From contig JBFWNY010000029.1 of NCBI GenBank assembly GCA_050250815.1, positions 1-53,439 on the forward strand: a stretch of DNA of 53,439 bases, in the 5' to 3' direction. The translations under genes and the position numbers were made by a program. This DNA is from JAEUMD01 sp050250815. Lineage in GTDB: Bacteria; Pseudomonadota; Alphaproteobacteria; Rhizobiales; Hyphomicrobiaceae. The notes beneath the pieces were generated by a model that was not told the origin of the DNA, ran no database searches, and saw only the letters and a program-made list of their open reading frames with translations. Below, in pieces: positions 50,861 to 53,439 of the stretch; the stretch's first letter is position 1, and each line of letters opens with the position of its first letter.

Positions 50861-51241
50861 ATGAAGCTTTTTCTGCTCGCCTCAGCCGGCGGCGCTTGCG
50901 GTGCAGGTGCGCGCCATCTCGTCAACGTGGGCATCGGGCGTCTGCTCGGGACCGGCTTCCCCTGGGCCACGCTAACCGTCAACGTCGTCGGCTCGTTCCT
51001 CATGGGCGTGCTGATAGAGGCCCTGATGCTGCGTTTAGGGGGCTCGGCGGAGCTGCGCACATTTCTGGGCACCGGGGTGCTGGGCGGCTTTACGACCTTC
51101 TCGGCCTTCTCGCTCGACGTTTCCGTGTTGATGTCGCGGGGCGAGACGGGCACGGCGCTCCTCTATGTGGTCGGCTCGGTCGTCGTGTCGATCCTGGTGC
51201 TGTATCTGGGCATGGCCGTAGCACGTGGGCTGCTCACATGA
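50861..51241 (+). CDS. crcB: fluoride ion channel CrcB/Fluc
   Basis: A 126-residue, four-helix inner-membrane protein that works as a dual-topology dimer exporting fluoride. LLASAGGACGAGARHLVNVGI, FPWATLTVNVVGSFLMGVL, GTGVLGGFTTFSAFSLDV (the pore Phe and Na+-site region) and the last helix ending ARGLLT are characteristic. ATG 50861 fits the family length; the longer frame lacks homology. No complete fluoride riboswitch is seen upstream. Its TGA overlaps the ATG of the pseudouridine synthase gene. Confidence 0.94.
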   Translation: MKLFLLASAGGACGAGARHLVNVGIGRLLGTGFPWATLTVNVVGSFLMGVLIEALMLRLGGSAELRTFLGTGVLGGFTTFSAFSLDVSVLMSRGETGTALLYVVGSVVVSILVLYLGMAVARGLLT

Positions 51242-52236
51242 ACGCCGCACCGGTGGAGACCATCAAGGTACGCCGCGAGGACGACGGGCTGCGCGTCGAT
51301 CGCTGGTTCCGTCTGCATTTTCCCGACGTCGGCTACACCTATTTGCAGAAGCTGCTCCGCTCCGGTCAGGTTCGCGTCGATTCCAAGCGCGTGCAGGCCA
51401 ACGACCGGCTCGCGGCCGGCTCGGAAGTGCGCGTGCCGCACGTCGTGCGCCAGCCGGCCCAGCCCAAAGCGTCGCTCAGGCCGCCGCCGGGATTGTCGAA
51501 GGCCGACCGCGATCTCATCGAGCGAGCGATACTGTTCGAGGACGAGCACGTGCTTGTGCTCAACAAGCCGTTCGGCATCGCCGTGCAGGGCGGCACCGGC
51601 ACACGGCGGCATATCGATGGCATCCTGGCCGGCATGGCGGATCGCTTCGGCGACCGCCCGCGCCTCGTGCACCGGCTCGACCGCGATACGACCGGCGTGC
51701 TGCTGATCGCCAAGCATCGCGACGCTGCGGCCAAGCTCGGCCGCGTGTTTCAGACGAGGTCAGCGGCCAAGACCTATTGGGCGCTGGTCAAGGGCGTGCC
51801 CAAGCCGCCGCAGGGGCGTGTGGAGGCAGCGCTCGTGAAGGCTTCGGGGCCGGAAGGGGATCGTGTACGCAAGGCGGAAGCTGGCGAACAGGACAAGGCC
51901 ATGCACGCCACCACCCACTATTCGGTCATCGACCGCATCGCGCACAAGGCGGCATGGGTGTCGCTGAAGCCGGTGACGGGACGGCAGCATCAGCTGCGCG
52001 CGCATATGGCGCTGATTGGCCATCCGATCGTCGGCGACAACAAATACGAAGGCGACAAGGTGCTGGCGGACAGCGGTATCGAGGCTAAACTGCATCTGCA
52101 TGCCCGCCGCCTCGTGCTGCCGCACCCTTTCGTGGCCGGCACCAAGATCGATGTCACCGCGCCGCTGCCGCCGCACATGGTCAAATCGTGGGAATTGCTG
52201 GGGCTGGATGCAGGGCGGTTCGACGCCGGTGCGTAG
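51238..52236 (+). CDS. RluC/RluD-family pseudouridine synthase
   Basis: A 332-residue RNA pseudouridine synthase, most like RluC (23S rRNA). The N-terminal S4 domain (VRREDDGLRVDRWFRLHFPDVGYTYLQKLLRSGQVRVDSKRV in blocks) precedes the catalytic domain with VLNKPFGIAVQGG, HRLDRDTTG (catalytic Asp148), KTYWALVKG and the RluA-type VTGRQHQLRAHMALIGHPIVGDNKYEG. ATG 51238 overlaps the crcB stop by four bases (ATGA), so the two are translationally coupled; this crcB-rluC pairing recurs in alphaproteobacteria. The exact rRNA target cannot be read from sequence. Confidence 0.93.
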   Translation: MNAAPVETIKVRREDDGLRVDRWFRLHFPDVGYTYLQKLLRSGQVRVDSKRVQANDRLAAGSEVRVPHVVRQPAQPKASLRPPPGLSKADRDLIERAILFEDEHVLVLNKPFGIAVQGGTGTRRHIDGILAGMADRFGDRPRLVHRLDRDTTGVLLIAKHRDAAAKLGRVFQTRSAAKTYWALVKGVPKPPQGRVEAALVKASGPEGDRVRKAEAGEQDKAMHATTHYSVIDRIAHKAAWVSLKPVTGRQHQLRAHMALIGHPIVGDNKYEGDKVLADSGIEAKLHLHARRLVLPHPFVAGTKIDVTAPLPPHMVKSWELLGLDAGRFDAGA

Positions 52237-52282
52237 CGGACGCGCCGGGGCAGGAGCAGATGTAGGGGGAGTTCAGGACCCA

Positions 52283-53278
52283 ATGGCCGGACGTCACTGC
52301 CTCTCACGCCGCAGCTTCAATCTTCTCGCCGCCGGCTCGGCGACGCTTGCCGCCGCCGGCGCGCCGGGCCTGCTGGGCGTGTCACATGCCGCCGCGCCGA
52401 TGGCTGGAACGCAGGTGCCAGGCTGGTATCGCACGCGCGTCGGCGACTTCGAGGTGACGATCCTGTCGGATGGCTCCTACGACCTGCCTACGGCGCTTAT
52501 GGCGACCAACCGCCCGCGCGAGGAAGTGCGCGCCTATCTGGAAACCAACTTCCTTTCGGCCGATACGCGCACCTCGCACGTCAACATCCCGCTGATCAAT
52601 ACGGGTTCGGAGCTGATCCTCGTCGATGTCGGAGGTGGCCCCAACTGGCAGGCGACCGCGGGACGGCTTACCGACAACCTGAAGTCCGCCGGCTTCAAGC
52701 CGGAGGATGTCGATAAGGTCGTGCTGACGCACGGCCATCCAGATCACATCTGGGGACTGATCGACGAGTTTGACGAGGCGCCTCGCTTTCCCAATGCCAC
52801 GTACTACATCTCGGCGACCGAATGGGATTTCTGGACGACCGATGCTGCAGCCCAGCGGCTGCCCGATGCGTTCAAAGGCTTCGCAATCGGCGCCAAGAAG
52901 CATCTACCGCCGTTGGCCGATCGCATGCGGCGCATCAAGCCGGGCGAGGAGATTGCGCCCGGCGTCGTCACCATCGCCACACCGGGGCATACACCCGGCC
53001 ACATGTCAGTCATCGTCAGCTCGAAAGGCGCGAGCCTGATCGTCAGCGCCGACACGGTGACACACCCGTTCGTGTCGTTCGAGCATCCGGGCTGGCGGCC
53101 GCTGACCGATCTCGACAGCGAGACGGCGGAGGGGACGCGCCGCAAGCTGCTCGACATGGCGGCGGCCGAGCGTTCGCGGCTGCTCGTCTACCACATTTCG
53201 TTCCCTGGCCTCGGCCACGTCACGCGCAAGGACCAAGCCTACCGGTGGATACCGGAGACGTGGAAATGGCGGCCCTGA
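52283..53278 (+). CDS. Tat-exported metallo-beta-lactamase-fold hydrolase
   Basis: A 331-residue MBL-fold enzyme with a twin-arginine signal (SRRSFNLLAAGSATLAAAG, then AxA-like SHAAA at about 35). Metal ligands are HxHxDH at His150, His152, Asp154 and His155 (THGHPDHIWG), His236 in ATPGHTPGH, Asp257 in VSADTV and His304 in the C-terminal YHISFPGLGHV. This arrangement fits the periplasmic quorum-quenching/lactonase-like and AttM-type MBL group, but the substrate is undetermined. ATG 52283 follows a GGA 4-6 nt upstream; Tat export implies a cofactor-loaded, folded enzyme. A terminator overlaps its stop. Confidence 0.88.
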   Translation: MAGRHCLSRRSFNLLAAGSATLAAAGAPGLLGVSHAAAPMAGTQVPGWYRTRVGDFEVTILSDGSYDLPTALMATNRPREEVRAYLETNFLSADTRTSHVNIPLINTGSELILVDVGGGPNWQATAGRLTDNLKSAGFKPEDVDKVVLTHGHPDHIWGLIDEFDEAPRFPNATYYISATEWDFWTTDAAAQRLPDAFKGFAIGAKKHLPPLADRMRRIKPGEEIAPGVVTIATPGHTPGHMSVIVSSKGASLIVSADTVTHPFVSFEHPGWRPLTDLDSETAEGTRRKLLDMAAAERSRLLVYHISFPGLGHVTRKDQAYRWIPETWKWRP

Positions 53279-53290
53279 AGCCGCTTTTTT
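53269..53290 (+). terminator. rho-independent terminator overlapping the MBL gene stop
   Basis: GCGGC (53269-53273) pairs with GCCGC (53280-53284) around a 6-nt loop containing the TGA, followed by six T. Confidence 0.55.
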
Positions 53291-53318
53291 GGTGACATCG
53301 CGCCGCTCCGGCGGCGGT

Positions 53319-53326
53319 GCTATAAG
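53319..53326 (+). promoter_or_regulatory. extended -10 element placing transcription start at the HAD gene start codon
   Basis: TGC followed by TATAAG (53321-53326) is an extended -10 match. Its predicted start, about 53332-53335, coincides with the ATG at 53335, and no Shine-Dalgarno precedes that ATG. No well-spaced -35 is visible. Confidence 0.4.
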
Positions 53327-53334
53327 CGCGCTCC

Positions 53335-53439
53335 ATGAAGCTCATCATCTTCGATTGCGACGGCACGCTCGTCGACAGCCAGCACGCCATCGTCGCGGCA
53401 ATGGAGCAGGCTTTTGCGCGGCACGGGCTGCCCGCACCG
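53335..53439 (+). CDS. HAD-superfamily phosphatase (phosphoglycolate-phosphatase-like), 5' part only
   Basis: The first 35 codons of a haloacid-dehalogenase-type hydrolase; the window ends inside the gene. The N-terminal motif I reads FDCDGTLVDS, with nucleophile Asp7 and acid/base Asp9. The following helix (HAIVAAMEQAFARHGLP) is the start of the cap domain, as in phosphoglycolate phosphatases and beta-phosphoglucomutases. There is no Shine-Dalgarno; a -10 element lies immediately upstream. The substrate class cannot be judged from this fragment. Confidence 0.85.
   Translation, partial: MKLIIFDCDGTLVDSQHAIVAAMEQAFARHGLPAP

Noticed and set aside
50840..50870. Fluoride riboswitch in front of crcB, suggested by GGGCGATGG just before the start
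   Set aside because: Only about 20 bases lie between this string and the ATG; the conserved pseudoknot and the downstream half of the aptamer are missing.

Overview
The window is GC-rich chromosomal DNA of an alphaproteobacterium, most likely of the order Hyphomicrobiales (Rhizobiales). The reasons are the rlmB / tRNA-Tyr / tuf / tRNA-Trp / secE-nusG order, two tuf genes, the absence of rpmJ, infA and rpsD from the spc-alpha region, a zinc-type adk directly after secY, and the character of the flanking exopolysaccharide and type I secretion genes. The genus cannot be fixed from sequence alone. No insertion sequence, phage gene, CRISPR array or rRNA gene was seen.

Region 1 (1-9.9 kb) is accessory and cell-surface related. 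It holds a Wzz/tyrosine-kinase-like polysaccharide co-polymerase whose ATP site is degenerate, a divergent undecaprenyl-phosphate sugar phosphotransferase, a translationally coupled type I secretion pair (ABC ATPase plus HlyD-type adaptor), a small secreted His/Tyr/Arg-rich protein, a small membrane protein and rlmB.

Region 2 (10-45.7 kb) is one long co-directional block of information-processing genes: tRNA-Tyr, tuf1, a YbjQ-family gene, tRNA-Trp, secE, nusG, rplKAJL, rpoBC, a YbjN-like secreted protein, then the str (rpsL, rpsG, fusA, tuf2), S10, spc (through secY-adk) and alpha (rpsM, rpsK, rpoA, rplQ) operons in classical order. Its spacers carry much unannotated RNA structure: a promoter plus long hairpin plus T-tailed hairpin in front of rpsL, a large hairpin between rpsL and rpsG (where S7 binds in E. 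coli), paired hairpins in the rplJ leader, a long-range inverted repeat between rplL and rpoB, and terminator-like hairpins after tuf1, rpoC, tuf2 and rplQ.

Region 3 (45.7-53.4 kb) is mixed housekeeping: an extended SDR, a GYF-domain membrane protein, a DegP/Do-type periplasmic protease, rarA, a small membrane protein, a crcB fluoride channel overlapping an RluC/D-type pseudouridine synthase gene, a Tat-exported metallo-beta-lactamase-fold hydrolase, and the first 35 codons of a HAD phosphatase that may be read from a leaderless transcript.

The strongest candidates for something undescribed are the structured str-operon leader (25829-26093) and an altered, shortened form of the near-invariant DHPHGGGEG segment of ribosomal protein L2. 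All signals were found by eye; no folding, database search or alignment program was run.
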